Assembly: GCA_963920705.1 (NCBI GenBank)
Contig: CAWUCO010000284.1
Location: 1,383,222 to 1,447,221 of the forward strand
DNA length: 64,000 nucleotides
Direction: 5' to 3'
From: Odiellus spinosus
Lineage: Eukaryota; Arthropoda; Arachnida; Opiliones; Phalangiidae
Shown: positions 23,707-35,586 of the stretch, in pieces
Numbering within the stretch: position 1 is the first letter of the stretch
Layout: each line of letters begins with the position of its first letter
Position numbers and translations under genes: made by a program
Notes under the pieces: model-generated
What the model was told of the DNA's origin: nothing
Database searches by the model: none
What the model saw: only the letters and a program-made list of their open reading frames with translations

Positions 23707-25477
23707 AACAGAATATAATGAAGGTGTATGTAATAGGCCTTATAGCATTCAAATAAAAGTAAGTAATTTTTCTGTCCCGCTACAGCTTAAAGATTGCGCA
23801 TTTATCTCCCTTTAGCAAAAACTATCTAATAGAGCAAACCAATGAGACACTCGCGGTTGAAAATCTGAGATCTCGAGCCCTAGTGATATTTGGCTTATAT
23901 AACGGACTTAAAAAATATTACCTTGGCTTTTAAAAGATGGGAACTCCCCTGGAATTCTATAGTATGCGTCGGTCGAAGTTGCCAATGTGTGTCTCAAAGC
24001 CAACCAGCATTCGTCATTGGCTACTTGATTAAAATACTCCTGCGATACTCTACTGTAGAGACTTTGATCGTGTTCGGCTACCATTCTCCCACAGCTACAA
24101 CTACGGAAGTATCGTCTCTCTCGGGAAGAAGACGGCGGACCAAACCCCGTACATTTAAATCTAAAACGTTATTTTTTTGTGTGGTTTGGTTAGGTTAGGT
24201 TAGACTTTAATGTATAGTGGGTTGTTTTGCCATCTTCTCGCGTCGTTTTTCTTACATAGTCACGTCTTTGCTCTATGGCATAAACTTAATGCTGTCTCGC
24301 TTTTGGAATGTCTTTTCAACCCAGCATTTTGAGATGTTCGACTGAAATATAAAATGTTTAAATTGAGCGCAATTTAAAAATAATCACTATGAATTTGAAA
24401 AATTACGCTTAAATACCCTGTCTACAAATCTACCCCTTACTCGCTTCGAGTTATAATTCGACGAGGTAAAATAAGTAAATACCTTCTAGGCGAGGCTTTA
24501 GCTACGGCGATGGAAAAATAACTACAAAAACATCTGCCAAAATGATGTCAGGGGATGTAGATGCTACAATCGAGATGTATTTGATCATTAATACCTTTAT
24601 TTATTTGAAACCCGAGCCGAATTTATAAAATCGCGACCCTGACCCAAAATGGCTATCAAGAACGAAGTCTACTACTATTTTCTTCTCCCAGCCCCGCTTC
24701 CAAACCATTTGCTCCGCGTATTAGCCAAGCTTTATGGCAACCTTTACAGCTCTAATAACATTTATGTACGATACAGAGGGATGATAAGGTAATTCTGGGA
24801 CTACGATATGGTAAAAATTGAAAATAAAAAATGATAGATTAACAGGAAAAAATCTTGAGCGATTGAGTAGACATTATAATTAGAAAGGAAAAGAGGAATT
24901 GTAAGTTGAGTATTTTAAAAACAAGTTGGGAAACCAAAATATAACCTCCCCGACCCCGACGTTAAGGTAACATAACCTAACCTAACCCTACCTATAATAA
25001 AAGATGAAAAGTAATGTAGAGTATTGGAAGAGTAGAAGAAACAGCGTGCATTTGATTCGCACTGCTCTATTTCCCATCCACGTTACGGAGTATAAGTATT
25101 TTCCCTTAAGCTCAAGGATTCAGAAAATGCAAATGAGTGTGCTGCATTACCCATAATTATATGCGGCAGGTCGTAGACTTTTTAATAGACACACCAAATG
25201 AACTGTTTATTTTCAAAGTAAATCTTAACGCCAGACATACAAGGCTACCACTAACATAAGATACCCTTCTAAATTAATCGTAGTAGATGGCGTTAGCGTC
25301 TCTACAAAAGCATGTATAACTTTATTCTAAGTAACTAGGAGAGTAGATCGCTCTTCCTCCACCGACCTAAGACCAGAGAGGTCGTCTCGACCATGTAAAC
25401 ACGTAAATGAATCTTATACTATTAAATCTTTTTACTTAACATTACGAGTCTTAATTAATTATGAACAGCGTTAACAA
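23707..25477. other. Noncoding stretch with TTAGG-like motifs
   Basis: No gene recognised. (GGTTA)n appears at 24185-24203 and the inverse AACCTAACCTAACC near 24970. The part right of ~25250 may be a 5' LTR for the gypsy element that follows, since a PBS-like string begins near 25478, but no LTR start could be set. Confidence 0.4.
24921..24992 (+). repeat. Short dispersed repeat ending in AACCTAACCT, copy 1
   Basis: Core ACAAGTTGGGAAACCAAAAT, then CCCCGAC, then CATAACCTAACCTAACC. The same order is seen at 32150-32214 (plus) and 56608-56671 (minus). It may be the 3' tail of a SINE or LINE family. Confidence 0.7.
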
Positions 25478-25493
25478 TTCAGAAGTGGGATTT
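25478..25493 (+). promoter_or_regulatory. Degraded PBS-like site, tRNA-Leu type
   Basis: TTCAGAAGTGGGATTT matches the inner part of the tRNA-Leu PBS (TGTCAGAAGTGGGATT), but the leading TGGTG is lost (GTTAACAA precedes it). It lies ~190 bp before the first open frame of the gypsy element, a plausible place. Confidence 0.4.
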
Positions 25494-25682
25494 GACTCAA
25501 AATCAACGCGTAGACTACGAAAATAGTAAAGATAAAAACCTTATTATTCTAAGAGAGACTGTAAATGTTAAGCCTCGCTTAAGCCTAACGATCACGTTGC
25601 CGGTCAATGCTACCGTTATGCATTAGGTATCATACACGTGCACGATGAAAATTTGCCAACGTAATGGAACTTAACCTCGTTT

Positions 25683-26220
25683 ATGATAAACAACGCAATT
25701 AAAACCAATAAGAAGAAATACGGCAACGAATCAATTCGTAGAAGCAGAAGACTTAAAGGCGAAAACCCAGAATCACCAACGAGTTCGGAAACTAATCAAG
25801 GAAAGACTAATAAACTCCAACGTTCCTCGGAAATTTATTCCACGTCTAACGAATCCTTAAACGAAGTAACCAACGTCAAAACTACGAGTGAGGAGCGGGA
25901 TAACGTATCTAAAGTCGAAGCTAAGGAAACTACGAACAGCCAACGATTTTATTCTTCACCCTCCAACGTCACTAAGGAAAAGGAAAACGTACAGGAATTC
26001 TTCGACGCTTACGAAATAATCCTATCGGAAATCGAAGATCTTTCTCAAGGCAAGAATAACTCACACGATTACCGATATATCTTTAACGAAAACGAACACA
26101 AACACAAACAATCTTCAAACGACAAAGAAGAATTGAGAGAGCCTATCATCGCACACGCAACAGATAGCGAAGGCCATCCACACAACGAATTAACGGACCA
26201 TATTCAAACGGTAAAAACAA
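25683..26220 (+). CDS. Hydrophilic leader ORF of the 25.7-29.7 kb gypsy element
   Basis: Opens with 'MINNAIKTNKKKYGNESIRR' and continues as a Lys/Glu/Ser/Asn-rich, low-hydrophobicity chain of ~180 residues up to the gag start. The frame stays open to 26375 but from 26222 it is out of phase with gag and is probably a shadow. There are no known domains. It could be a separate small protein or the disordered N-terminus of gag read through a frameshift. Its ACG-rich codon use is like that of gag. Confidence 0.5.
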
Positions 26221-26221
26221 G

Positions 26222-27220
26222 ATGGAGGAACAGGGTAATTTCATCTCGATGGATGATTTCAACGACTCACTACAGCGAGCGGTGGACGCAGCGGTACAAC
26301 GAACAGTTGCCGCAATGGCCGCAGTACACTTGGAACAACAGAACAATCTTATGGAAGCTCATCAACGTCAATTAGATGCATTCCAAAGACCCCAGCCACG
26401 AGGAAACGCTGATGGAATGGTACAGCATCATCATTTCAACGATGGGAGTAAATTAATTCCTGATTTTGACCCGGTCAACTCTCCTCATCAGTCGGTTGAC
26501 ATGTGGATTCAGAAAGTAAACGACACGGCTACGGCTTATGGCTGGAGCGAGATTTTAAAGATAAACCACGCCATACCAAAACTTAAAGGAACCGCAAAAG
26601 TTTGGTATGAAGGATTGTCGACGGTAAAACATACATGGGCTGTATGGGCCACAATGTTGAGGTTTTTGTTTCCAACGGTAAGAGGAAGTCAAAGCCTCCA
26701 TAGGGAAATGGAACGAAGATGTAAACAACCCAACGAAACTATCGAGGTCTACTACCACGATAAAGTAGCCAAGGCTCGGCTAAGCGGGTTGAAAGATTGT
26801 GACATGATCGACTATATCATCACAGGTTTAAACGATGATCGCCTCATCACCTCTCTAAGCAACAGAGATTATGCCACGCCACAAGAATTGCTTAAATGCA
26901 TCAAGACGATGGAAGAACGACTAATTCTTGCTAACGAGACCAAAGAGCGAAGTAAGTCTGACAAAGATAAGAAAGATTTCAGACCACGTACTTTTCCCCA
27001 TCCAACGTCAAACTATAAGCCAAACAACGGCAACAGTAACTGGAAAGACAACGATAGATCAAAATCCAATAGAAAACCACGGTACAACGAAAAGGGCGAA
27101 GCACTATGTTTCAATTGCTCGGACTACGGCCATATGGCAAGAGACTGTCCAAAACCTCAACGCAAGCCACGATGTTCAAAAGCCAGAAGTCCGGCCAAGA
27201 AACCAAAGATTGTAAAGTAA
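26222..27220 (+). CDS. gag: Gypsy gag polyprotein (332 aa, intact)
   Basis: The structural protein of a Ty3/gypsy retrotransposon, expected to assemble the particle and bind RNA. Residues ~70-210 match the retrotransposon gag (capsid) domain, with 'WYEGLSTVKHTWAVWATML' and 'EVYYHDKVAKARLSGL'. Residues ~298-312 form a CCHC zinc knuckle (CFNCSDYGHMARDCP), followed by a basic tail. The frame is unbroken from ATG to TAA. pol begins in the -1 frame before the gag stop, as in many gypsy elements; I did not see a convincing slippery heptamer. Confidence 0.9.
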   Translation: MEEQGNFISMDDFNDSLQRAVDAAVQRTVAAMAAVHLEQQNNLMEAHQRQLDAFQRPQPRGNADGMVQHHHFNDGSKLIPDFDPVNSPHQSVDMWIQKVNDTATAYGWSEILKINHAIPKLKGTAKVWYEGLSTVKHTWAVWATMLRFLFPTVRGSQSLHREMERRCKQPNETIEVYYHDKVAKARLSGLKDCDMIDYIITGLNDDRLITSLSNRDYATPQELLKCIKTMEERLILANETKERSKSDKDKKDFRPRTFPHPTSNYKPNNGNSNWKDNDRSKSNRKPRYNEKGEALCFNCSDYGHMARDCPKPQRKPRCSKARSPAKKPKIVK

Positions 27221-29740
27221 CGGAAACAAAAACGATCGTCCACGTAGATAACAAATCGGGTAAAGAAGCAAATGAGAAGTATTTTCAAAATGCAATACTC
27301 AATGGAAACGAAGTCCGGGCTTACGTGGATCTCGGCAGCAAATGTGTCACCCTTCGAGTCAGTGAAGCTCACCGCCTCAAGATAAAGTATAGTCCACCTG
27401 AAAACGGATCTATCATCGAAGGTTATGGATCCGGAGTAACGAAAATTATGGGTGTTTTCACTACCACACTGGAGCTAGATTAAGCTAAGGCTCAAGTCGA
27501 AATACAAGTAGTCCCAGACGAAGCACAGCAGATTCCACTGCTGGTGGGACAACCCTTCTCCGAACAACCGCACATTGTAATTGTACGCCGCAAGAATATC
27601 ATTCGTATTTTTGAAGAGGAAAATCTAATGAGTAGCGATGACAACTGCCTAAGGGGTTTCCAGATTCCGGTCCTACCAGAACCTCCCTTGAAGCTTTGGG
27701 CTAGAGAAGCTACAGTCATACCTCCCAATTACATAGGTTTCATCGATGTTCATGCCGGGGAACGGCAAGTAACTGAAGTAGATCTATTCATCGAAATGCA
27801 AACGCGCAACGAAACGGGTTACGAACATTATATACCGAGAAATATCACACGTGTTAACGAGAAAGGATACTCTACAATTCCGATAATGAATATATCGAAC
27901 CACGAACTGGTCTTTCAAAAGGGACAGAATGTAACGAGGGCAGAAGTATGCACCGAATTCAAAGAAGCCGCGAATCTCGAAGTCTTACAAATAGAGAAGA
28001 CAATCTTAACTCCAATATCAGACGCAGACCTTCATCGTGGACCAGGGATCACCGAACAAGAGACAAACTCATTATTAGCCCTATTAAACGAATTTAGAGA
28101 CATTTTCTCCGATGGCATATCGAACTTGGGACGCACCGATCAAGTGACCATGAAGATCGAACTTGAAAATACGAGACAAGTCACTTTTTGTCCTTATCGC
28201 CTTTCCCATTCCGAAAGAATAAAGGTAGCGGAGAAAATCAGGGAATTACTCAAACTGGGAATAATTGTTGAATCGGAATCCCCATATGCGAGTCCAATAT
28301 TGATAGTCAAGAAAAAAACTGGAGATGAACGTCTATGTATAGAATACCGGGCACTAAACCGGATAACCAAGCGTGATGCAGACCCTCTTCCACGGATCGA
28401 AGACCAGATGGAACGATTACAGGGAAACAAGTTATTCTCGAGTTTGGATCTAGCATCTGGCTATTACCAGATACCACTGGACGAATCTTCTAAGAAGAAA
28501 ACTGCGTTTGTGACCCCAGATGGTCATTATGAATTTGAAGTAATGCCATTCGGTCTCACCAATGGACCCGCAGTCTTTCAACGCATGATAAATAAATTCT
28601 GGGAAAATTACGCTATACTATTGCCATGGCATACATGGACGACGTCCTGGTACCATCCATCACCGTACCCGAGAACCTGAGCCACTTACGGGAGATTTTT
28701 CAAGTGCTAAGACAGGCAAAGTTAACCTTAAATCTCAAGAAATGCTGTTTCCTAATGGACCGAATCGATTATCTCGGATCGGAAGTCAGTAGCGACGGGG
28801 TCAAGCCTGGATTAAAGAAAATTGAGTGTGTTCAGAAGTTTCCTGTTCCGAAAAACGTCCACGATGTTAGAAGATTCTTGGGATTGGCTGGGTACTTTCG
28901 CAAATTAATAAATTATTTTGCGCGAATTGCAGAACCATTGAACAAACTACTACGGAAGGATTCCACATGGATTTGGAAGGCCACGCAGGGCGAGTCATTT
29001 AAACGTTAAAGTCAAAGTTAATCGAAAGGCCCATTTTGGCCTTATACAACCACGAGGCAGAGACAGAATTACACACGGATGCGAGCCAAATAGGCTTAGG
29101 GGCAGTAATCATGCAGAAAGGGCAAGACGGAGTTATGCACCCAGTGTATTATGCCAGCCGTAGTACTACAACAGACGAGGCACGGTACCATTCGTACGAA
29201 CTAGAAACGCTAGCGAAATGTTGGTCCATCGTAAAATTTAGAGTATATCTCCTAGGAAACCCTTCACAATCATAACAGACTGTTAGGAACACGTTCGCGA
29301 AGAAAAATATTGTCCCTCGAATTGGACGATGGTGTTTGAAACTTGAAGACTTTCAGTATAAAATCATCCACCGGCCGGGCACATCGATGCCTCACCTTGA
29401 TGCACTTAGTCGCGCTCCATATAATGCACCAGAAGAAGTCGACATAGTTAGTGGATTCCAAATATGTCACATGTCTCTCAAGACTAAAGACTGGCTGTTA
29501 ATAGCCCAGAAATTATACCCGAAGATCATGGAAATAATTCATCAACTAAAGAAGCAAATTGATCTCACCAAAAATGACATTCAAGTGAAAAAAGAATTCG
29601 AGGTTAAGGATGGTTGACTCTTTCGTAGAAACGATAATCCGGAGGATAAAACAACCGAAACACTACTTTGGGTCATTCCCGACAAATGAGGATTCCTTTA
29701 CGGCTTCTATGGCAAAGCAATGCACAAAATTTTAAATCGT
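27160..29740 (+). pseudogene. pol: Gypsy pol: protease, RT and RNase H, integrase lost
   Basis: It starts in the -1 frame relative to gag. The order is a protease-like segment ('YVDLGSKCVTLR', with the usual D-S/T-G changed to D-L-G), a linker, RT ('SPYASPILIVKKK', 'FSSLDLASGYYQIP', 'MPFGLTNGPAVFQ', 'YMDDVL'), connection ('RRFLGLAGYFRKLI'), RNase H ('LHTDASQIGLGAVI', 'YELETLA') and the pre-integrase tail ('HRPGTSMPHLDALSR'). Breaks are a TAA at 27481, a frameshift near 28620 just before YMDD, one near 29010 and damage near 29275-29335. Similarity ends near 29740 before a recognisable integrase, so the element cannot move on its own. Confidence 0.9.
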
Positions 29741-30489
29741 CCATAACTTCGCATATACTGGCTCGATCGCGCTAATTCCGCCTACCCTCAGTTAAATTTG
29801 GCCAAGAAATCCGTTGGTGACACTCGTTTCTCGATCCGAGGCGTGCCAGTGGCTCCTTTCCCAAATTTGTCATTTTTTTTTTTTTTTATGTTATAAGATA
29901 GTTCAGATTTAGGCATAGAAGCCAGACGGTGTTCAGAATTGGAATCTGGGCGTTTAGAGTAGCTCGTTCAAAATTAGAAGTAGATACTGTAGTTTTTAAA
30001 ACAGCGTCCTCGTCAAAAGTACGCGTCATGGAATGATGAAAAGTAGCACAACGGGTTCGCTACAATTCAAACTTGACATTATATACTTAACTTCATCGCT
30101 AAAATTCCATATCAATCGAGACTTCGGATTTCTTAAAAAGCGTTCAGAATTAGGCGACCCTACCCTATATCTTATTTGAAGACAGACTCTTTATATTTCC
30201 TGTGATTCCCTAAATGATTTCTCCGATTTCCATATGATTTCTGATTTCCATTTGATTTCCTGTGAATCCCAAAATGATTTCTGATTTCCTGTGATTCCCA
30301 AAATGATTACTGATTTCTATTTGATTTCCATTTGATTTCCTCAGATTTCCTTAGATTTCTATTTGATTTCCTCTGATTTCCTCTGATTTCCTGTGATTTC
30401 CTCTGATTTCCAAATTTCCCATTATTTTTTTCTGATTGCCAGTGATTTCCTCTGATTTCTAGAAATCAGGAAATCGATTTCCCCGGTTT
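29741..30489. other. Noncoding stretch with degenerate GATTTCC repeats
   Basis: 30185-30480 is built from imperfect TGATTTCC-type units of ~10-12 bp, with T tracts upstream at 29872-29890. No gene recognised. Confidence 0.6.
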
Positions 30490-31985
30490 TGTACACCTGA
30501 TTCCTCGAGTGACTAGCCTTTCGCCCGCACCGATCCGGAAAATTATCGACCCTTAATCAAGTTCCCAAGCTCAGTAAGAGCCTAGTCAACGCCCAACTAC
30601 GCGAGTTTCCCCAATCTGACCATTTTGTTTCCCCCGCCCAGCATGGTTTCCTCCCCCCAGCACTTCTGCCTATCCAATCTTCTCGTTACCACCATCCAAA
30701 GGTCAGTCTGGCTCGATCAGGGCCACTGCATAGATATCATATAGTTCTTGCTAAATCCCTCACGCGTTCCATGCTCTGAGGCAGGCAGACGTTGCTGGCA
30801 AGGCCCTTTCGTGGCTCGCGCCTTACCTCCTTACCGCCGTCAGCGGATGGTGGTTCATGGCCACTCTTCGGGTTGGTCCACCATTGGTCGCGGTGTCCCC
30901 CAAGTCTCTGTCCTTGGACCACTACTCTTTAATGTACTCTTTAATGTTCTCATTAATTCCCTACCCGCCGCGATTACCATTGCTCTATCCTGGTCTTCGC
31001 AGATGATTACAAGCTGTACAGCCCAATCCGCACCCTTATCGACTCCCACAACCTACAACGCGACCTTGACTCGGCAATCGGCTGGGCTGAAGAACGGGGT
31101 CTCACGTTTAACCCTAGTAGATGCGCGGTCCTCCGTCTCGGTTCCCACAATGACAGCTTCCCCTATTGCATTAAGGGTCTACCGATCAAAACCACCGTGT
31201 CCGAGAGCGACCTTGGTGGTCTGATGCGCCCTAATCTTAAGTTCTCCTCAAAGACCAACAGGGTGTCCAACGTGTGCGATCCACTGCAGGAATTATTCAC
31301 CATAATTTTCACTTAGATCCCCCAAACTAATCCAAACGCTCTACAACTGCCTAGCTCTCTCCTCTTTGACTACTGCTCCCCGATACGGTTCCCTAATTTC
31401 GCTACCGACCTTATATCCCTCCAAAAAGCTCAATGCTTTCTCCAAGCTAGCAACCAAAATAAGCCAGCTCCCCGCCCCCCAGCCGCCTCCGTGAATTGCG
31501 CATTGACTCGGTTTCGATCCGCCACCGCGTTAACGACCTTTGTACTCTACACGACTTCTTCGACAATACCCTTGACCTCACCGCTTCCGACTTCCCCACC
31601 CTAAATAGCTAAACCGCAGCCCGAACTGACCAACGAAATTACTATTTTACCAGTCGAATCATCAACGACTGAAACTCTCTGCCCCAAGACATCATTAGCC
31701 TAACCACCAAGGTAACGAAGTTACCATGTTCCTCAATACCCCACCCCCGTAATGTCTCCCCGAGCAGTCCAACTGTTGTGACTTATTTTATTGCACAAAA
31801 CTTGTTATTACCCCAATCATGTGTATTGCCTTTAACCTCTTCTGCATATAACCCGTACTATTTTATTTTTACCGTATTCCCGTACTCTGTTGCTTTGTTT
31901 TATTTATATTATTATTGTTATTTTTTTCTGCCCATTGTTTGTATATAAGCCTTCCATCATACGACTAATAAAGGGTGAAATGCTT
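30490..31985 (+). pseudogene. Jockey/CR1-like LINE, RT relic with 3' end
   Basis: Across several frames the order is 'DPENYRPL' (palm entry), 'GVPQVSVLGPLLFNVLF' (RT motif B/5), 'YCIKGLPIK', then 'LLFDYCSP' (thumb). The ADDYKLY-like motif C (near 31000) is split by a frameshift. Many indels and stops are present and no endonuclease is left. The relic closes with an AATAAA at ~31970 followed by GGGTGAAATG, a plausible LINE 3' end. Confidence 0.75.
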
Positions 31986-32149
31986 TCTTAGTATATGACC
32001 ATACCATTGTCGTCCGACCGCCCTCTGAATACAGTCAAAGATAGTTTGAAAAATAAAGAAAAAATTAAGAGCGCTTTTATTGGGTACAATGCTTCTTTAG
32101 TTAAACAAAGATTTAAATTATACAGAAAAGAGGTTGCTCGCACCCTTAA

Positions 32150-32214
32150 ACAAGTTGAGAGACCAAAATGGTACCGCCCCGACACCCACGTGATGTAACC
32201 TAACCTAACTTTAC
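32150..32214 (+). repeat. Short dispersed repeat ending in AACCTAACCT, copy 2
   Basis: CAAGTTGAGAGACCAAAAT, CCCCGAC and GTAACCTAACCTAAC occur in the same order as at 24921-24992. The upstream 32000-32150 is open but unrecognised. Confidence 0.68.
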
Positions 32215-32342
32215 CTAAAATATTATAATTTATAGCATTGGTGGAAGACGAAGATTGGAAGCAAAATGAAATAATATCACATAAACACTAAATATATTAA
32301 AGCAATAATTCATATCAAAAATATACTTCTTACCAATATAAT

Positions 32343-32388
32343 ACGGATAAAGACGACCTAGGTTTTTCCTAGGTCGTCTTTTATCCGT
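32343..32388. repeat. Strong 20-bp hairpin
   Basis: ACGGATAAAGACGACCTAGG pairs with its reverse complement across a TTTTT loop, with a single extra T in the right arm. No open frame spans it. Confidence 0.9.
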
Positions 32389-32652
32389 TTTTTGGGAAAT
32401 ATTTAATAATAATAAAATCTTTGGAGTAGTAGACTAAATCTACTAACTATAATTTTAAAGATATAATATTGAATCGCATCGACAAAAAATGGACATGGAA
32501 GGTAGAACAATTATTTAAGCAGGAGAACATAATTCAGGAGACCAGAATTATGTGGCCGTTTACTTAACTCGTTGACATCAACTTCCGTTTCGCCTATCCT
32601 ATTTTACATTCTAAATCTTTATTTTTTAATATACTTGAAATCCGTGACTATG

Positions 32653-32774
32653 ATGTGCTTTAGATCCAGACTTTAATAATTGACCAACTACTTAATAGCA
32701 ACGTCATTACGTAGTACTGATGACGGTGCTATTAAATAATTTGCCAATTATTAAAGTCTGGATCTAAAGCACAT
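32653..32774. mobile_element. 122-bp palindromic MITE
   Basis: The whole sequence is an imperfect palindrome. The outer 30 bp (ATGTGCTTTAGATCCAGACT...) pair perfectly and the inner part pairs with mismatches around a short loop near CGTAGTACTGATGACG. It is noncoding, and no clear target duplication was seen. Confidence 0.8.
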
Positions 32775-33700
32775 TCTAGTCGAAAAACTCAAGTTCAGAT
32801 TGACAACGTTAAACTTTAAATTTCATGTGTAATTGAGAACTTGCCATGATATGAAGTCCAACTCAAGTGATATATATTCCCTAGGCCTTTCATTGTGTAA
32901 TGTTCTTACACAGACATAATAGATTAGCCATATTTCTTAGTAATGCGATTTAAGTTCCATCGTCTCGGTTTATTCAAGTACTTTACCGAAAAGATCGTGA
33001 GAAAGAGGTCTATTATCACCGAAATATAGGTGAGAATTGATTGCCAAAACAATCGAAGACGACACCATCGCGCTAGCGAGAGGGTTCACCACAATTCGAA
33101 ACGTTAACGTAATCCGCGCATTGGTGAAATGCATCTATGAGTACCGAATCTGTAAATATAATATTCAAGTTAAATGATAAGAAAATCATGCCTACTTTTT
33201 AATTACGGTGAATTAAGGTGAATTTAATGGGATAATCATGATATAATGCAATAGTTCATTTTAAACGGCTGAAGAGGGCTACCCTAGTAGAAGAACCCAG
33301 TGAATGTAGTTTTCCGTTACCGATAAAAAATACCATTAAAAAAAGCTTATCTACTGTTTAATAAATTAAATAAATTTATGTTTATCAATTTAGAACCATG
33401 ATGTAAATATTATTTTGACCTTTTGAAAATTGCCGTATCGTGTAAAGGACAACTTTTTAAACATGTTTTGAGCCGATTTAATTCCCTCCTCTCAAGTAAA
33501 GCGGGGAAATTCCCGAGTAGCAGAAATATGTTTTTAAATTGAAAAAATTCTAGAATGGCGAAATCTGATTGGTGCCAACACTCGATGGTTCCAATTTTCC
33601 CCGCTCGGCCGAGGTGGCGCTGAATAGGAATAAGGCCAATTACTCATTTCACAGCTGATTTGTGAATGTGCATCAGTTACAACTTCAACCACTCTAATAT
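32775..33700. other. Noncoding stretch
   Basis: No gene or repeat recognised apart from short AT-rich runs. It may contain the 3' end of the minus-strand gene that follows. Confidence 0.35.
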
Positions 33701-33712
33701 CAAATTTTCGGG

Positions 33713-35586
33713 CTATTTCAAGGACCTCTTGTTGTTACTCTTTCCTTCAGCATGCCGGACATCTCTACTTTTGATTGCTACAATCTTTTTGGTATCCATA
33801 TCTGCCAATGTATACGTACAATACATGGTGGTATGTCCTGGAGAGTCATTTCTCACGTCACCTGCCAAAATTAAATCTTTTCCCCTTAGTTCTTCAAACG
33901 TTTCCAATTGGGTTTTTTGCCAATATGTTTTAACAGCAAGGGCAATGTGAATAGAGGTTTATAGTCCAGGCTACCAAGATTTTGTCCTACTTTATTTGGT
34001 ACAGAGCAAGAACATGATTCGAAATAAGTGTTTCATATTAAATCTAAAGAAATAGTATCAACTAAAGTTATCTATTGATTCCCTACTCCTCTGACAGTGT
34101 GATATTAATTCCAGAATATACAGGTTGGCTTCTCCTAACACCCTTAATTTTAAGATTAAAGATAAGTAAAAATTAACTCAAAAATCTTATCTTATTTGTT
34201 AGTCTTATAATTACTTTTGTATACCGGTTTGAATTGTTTTCAGAGGCACATTTCCAATGAAATATTACCGCTGTGCCTTGCCTCCTATATGTATGTATAA
34301 GTGGTTCTCGGCAATCTAAACATTTTCTACCAGGAGCCTTTTGTATTAGGTTTTCCAAAAATGGGAAAAATACTAAAGCCATAGGCTTTAGCACAAGAAT
34401 TTCTGAAGATGAATAATCTTCTTCAATATTTTCTCTAGGCTGATAATAGTAAAAGTTAATATTTGGCCTTTCATTAAAATAATACAAAATTAATACCGCT
34501 ATCGACTCCTCTAGCAAAGAAGGGTAGAAAGACTCTTCGCAAGGCTGAAAGAAATTAGTATGTAGGATACAGATGTAAAAGTTTTACATTAATGATATAG
34601 GGCTATTCCTTAATTTCAACCTGTGTTATCACCATGGGTAAACATTTTTTTTTTCAAATTTAACCACTAATACGCTTTAGAAACTAGGAGCCTAAATTAT
34701 TGAATAGTCACAGTTTATCCATAACTCCCCCCCCCTTTTTTTTGGTGTAGCATGGCTCTTTACATAAAGATTTAAGGAAAACTTGTAGCTAAAAATGGTT
34801 CCCCTTTTTATTTTATTATCAGAATCAGAAATAATTTCAAAAGGTGTACCTTTTTAGCTCCAAGTTTCCCTTTAACAAATCAAAGCCCTATACTCACTTA
34901 TTTTCTTCCATCTCATTGTCCTCTGTAAATTCATGAGTGAAATTTAAATCACAGTCTTCACTGAGAAAAGTACAAAATTTTCAAAATTAGATTAAACCCA
35001 TTATATAAAAAAAACCTTGCTCATTGCCTTTGTCCACTTCCTGATCTTCTTGCTGGAAGGCTTCTCTTTCCATTTCTTTATCAAAAAATTGATTATCTAA
35101 GCAATCAGGAATTTTGTCCAAGATTTCGTCATCAGATTCACTAGCTGTTGCTAGTAATTCTCTGTTTTCCCTTACGGGTGACAAACTTAGTCGTCTTCGT
35201 TTCTTATAATTTTTAGCTGGGGTTGAAGTTAACTTTTTTTTCGGGGAAGGACTCTCAGCATCAGACTCAATTGCCAAACCATATTGTAAATGCAATGGGA
35301 GGCACGCTGAATAGTAGAAATTAAAATGGGGAGATTAGATGGGCTGAGCCATTGGAACACAACGGAGTATAAGGATTTTTTTACCTTTTGTAGTAGTGCG
35401 AGAATATTCTCTGGGATGTTGAGTTGGAAAGTCAGTTTGTGAAGAATTATCTTTTGCTTGAATTAAATCAGTTTTTCCTCTACATAAAAAATGTAATGAA
35501 TACTTATAGTAATAGGCTTTTTTAACGTATTGAAAAAAAGTCAATTTTTTAAAAAATTCAAGTCGCTCTTTTTTACCTTGTGCCAT
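33713..35586 (-). pseudogene. Decayed multi-exon gene, transposase-like (GDxRxDSPGH family)
   Basis: The minus-strand ATG is at 35586. Exon 1 (to ~35380) ends AAAAG|GTAAAA. The acceptor near 35310 (TATTCAG|CG) keeps the frame, joining '...SRTTTK' to 'ACLPLHLQYGL'. Exon 2 is acidic with a KKRRR patch and ends near 34996. A third exon (~34950-34910) ends at GTGAGTAT. A fourth (~34545-34175) carries C-x2-C and 'GTAVIFHWKC'. Then come 'SQPVYSG' near 34125 and 'LAGDVRNDSPGHTTMYCTYT' near 33860. From memory, these blocks in this order occur in transposase-like proteins of many invertebrates and fish; I cannot name the family. Phases of the later exons do not join and the middle is eroded, so I call it broken. 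Confidence 0.6.

Noticed and set aside
24185..24203. Telomere or internal telomeric array
   Set aside because: Only about three GGTTA units; too short, and similar strings occur at the ends of a dispersed repeat.
33666..33950. 94-codon hydrophobic plus-strand frame
   Set aside because: It is the antisense of the GDVRNDSPGH-bearing minus-strand exon.
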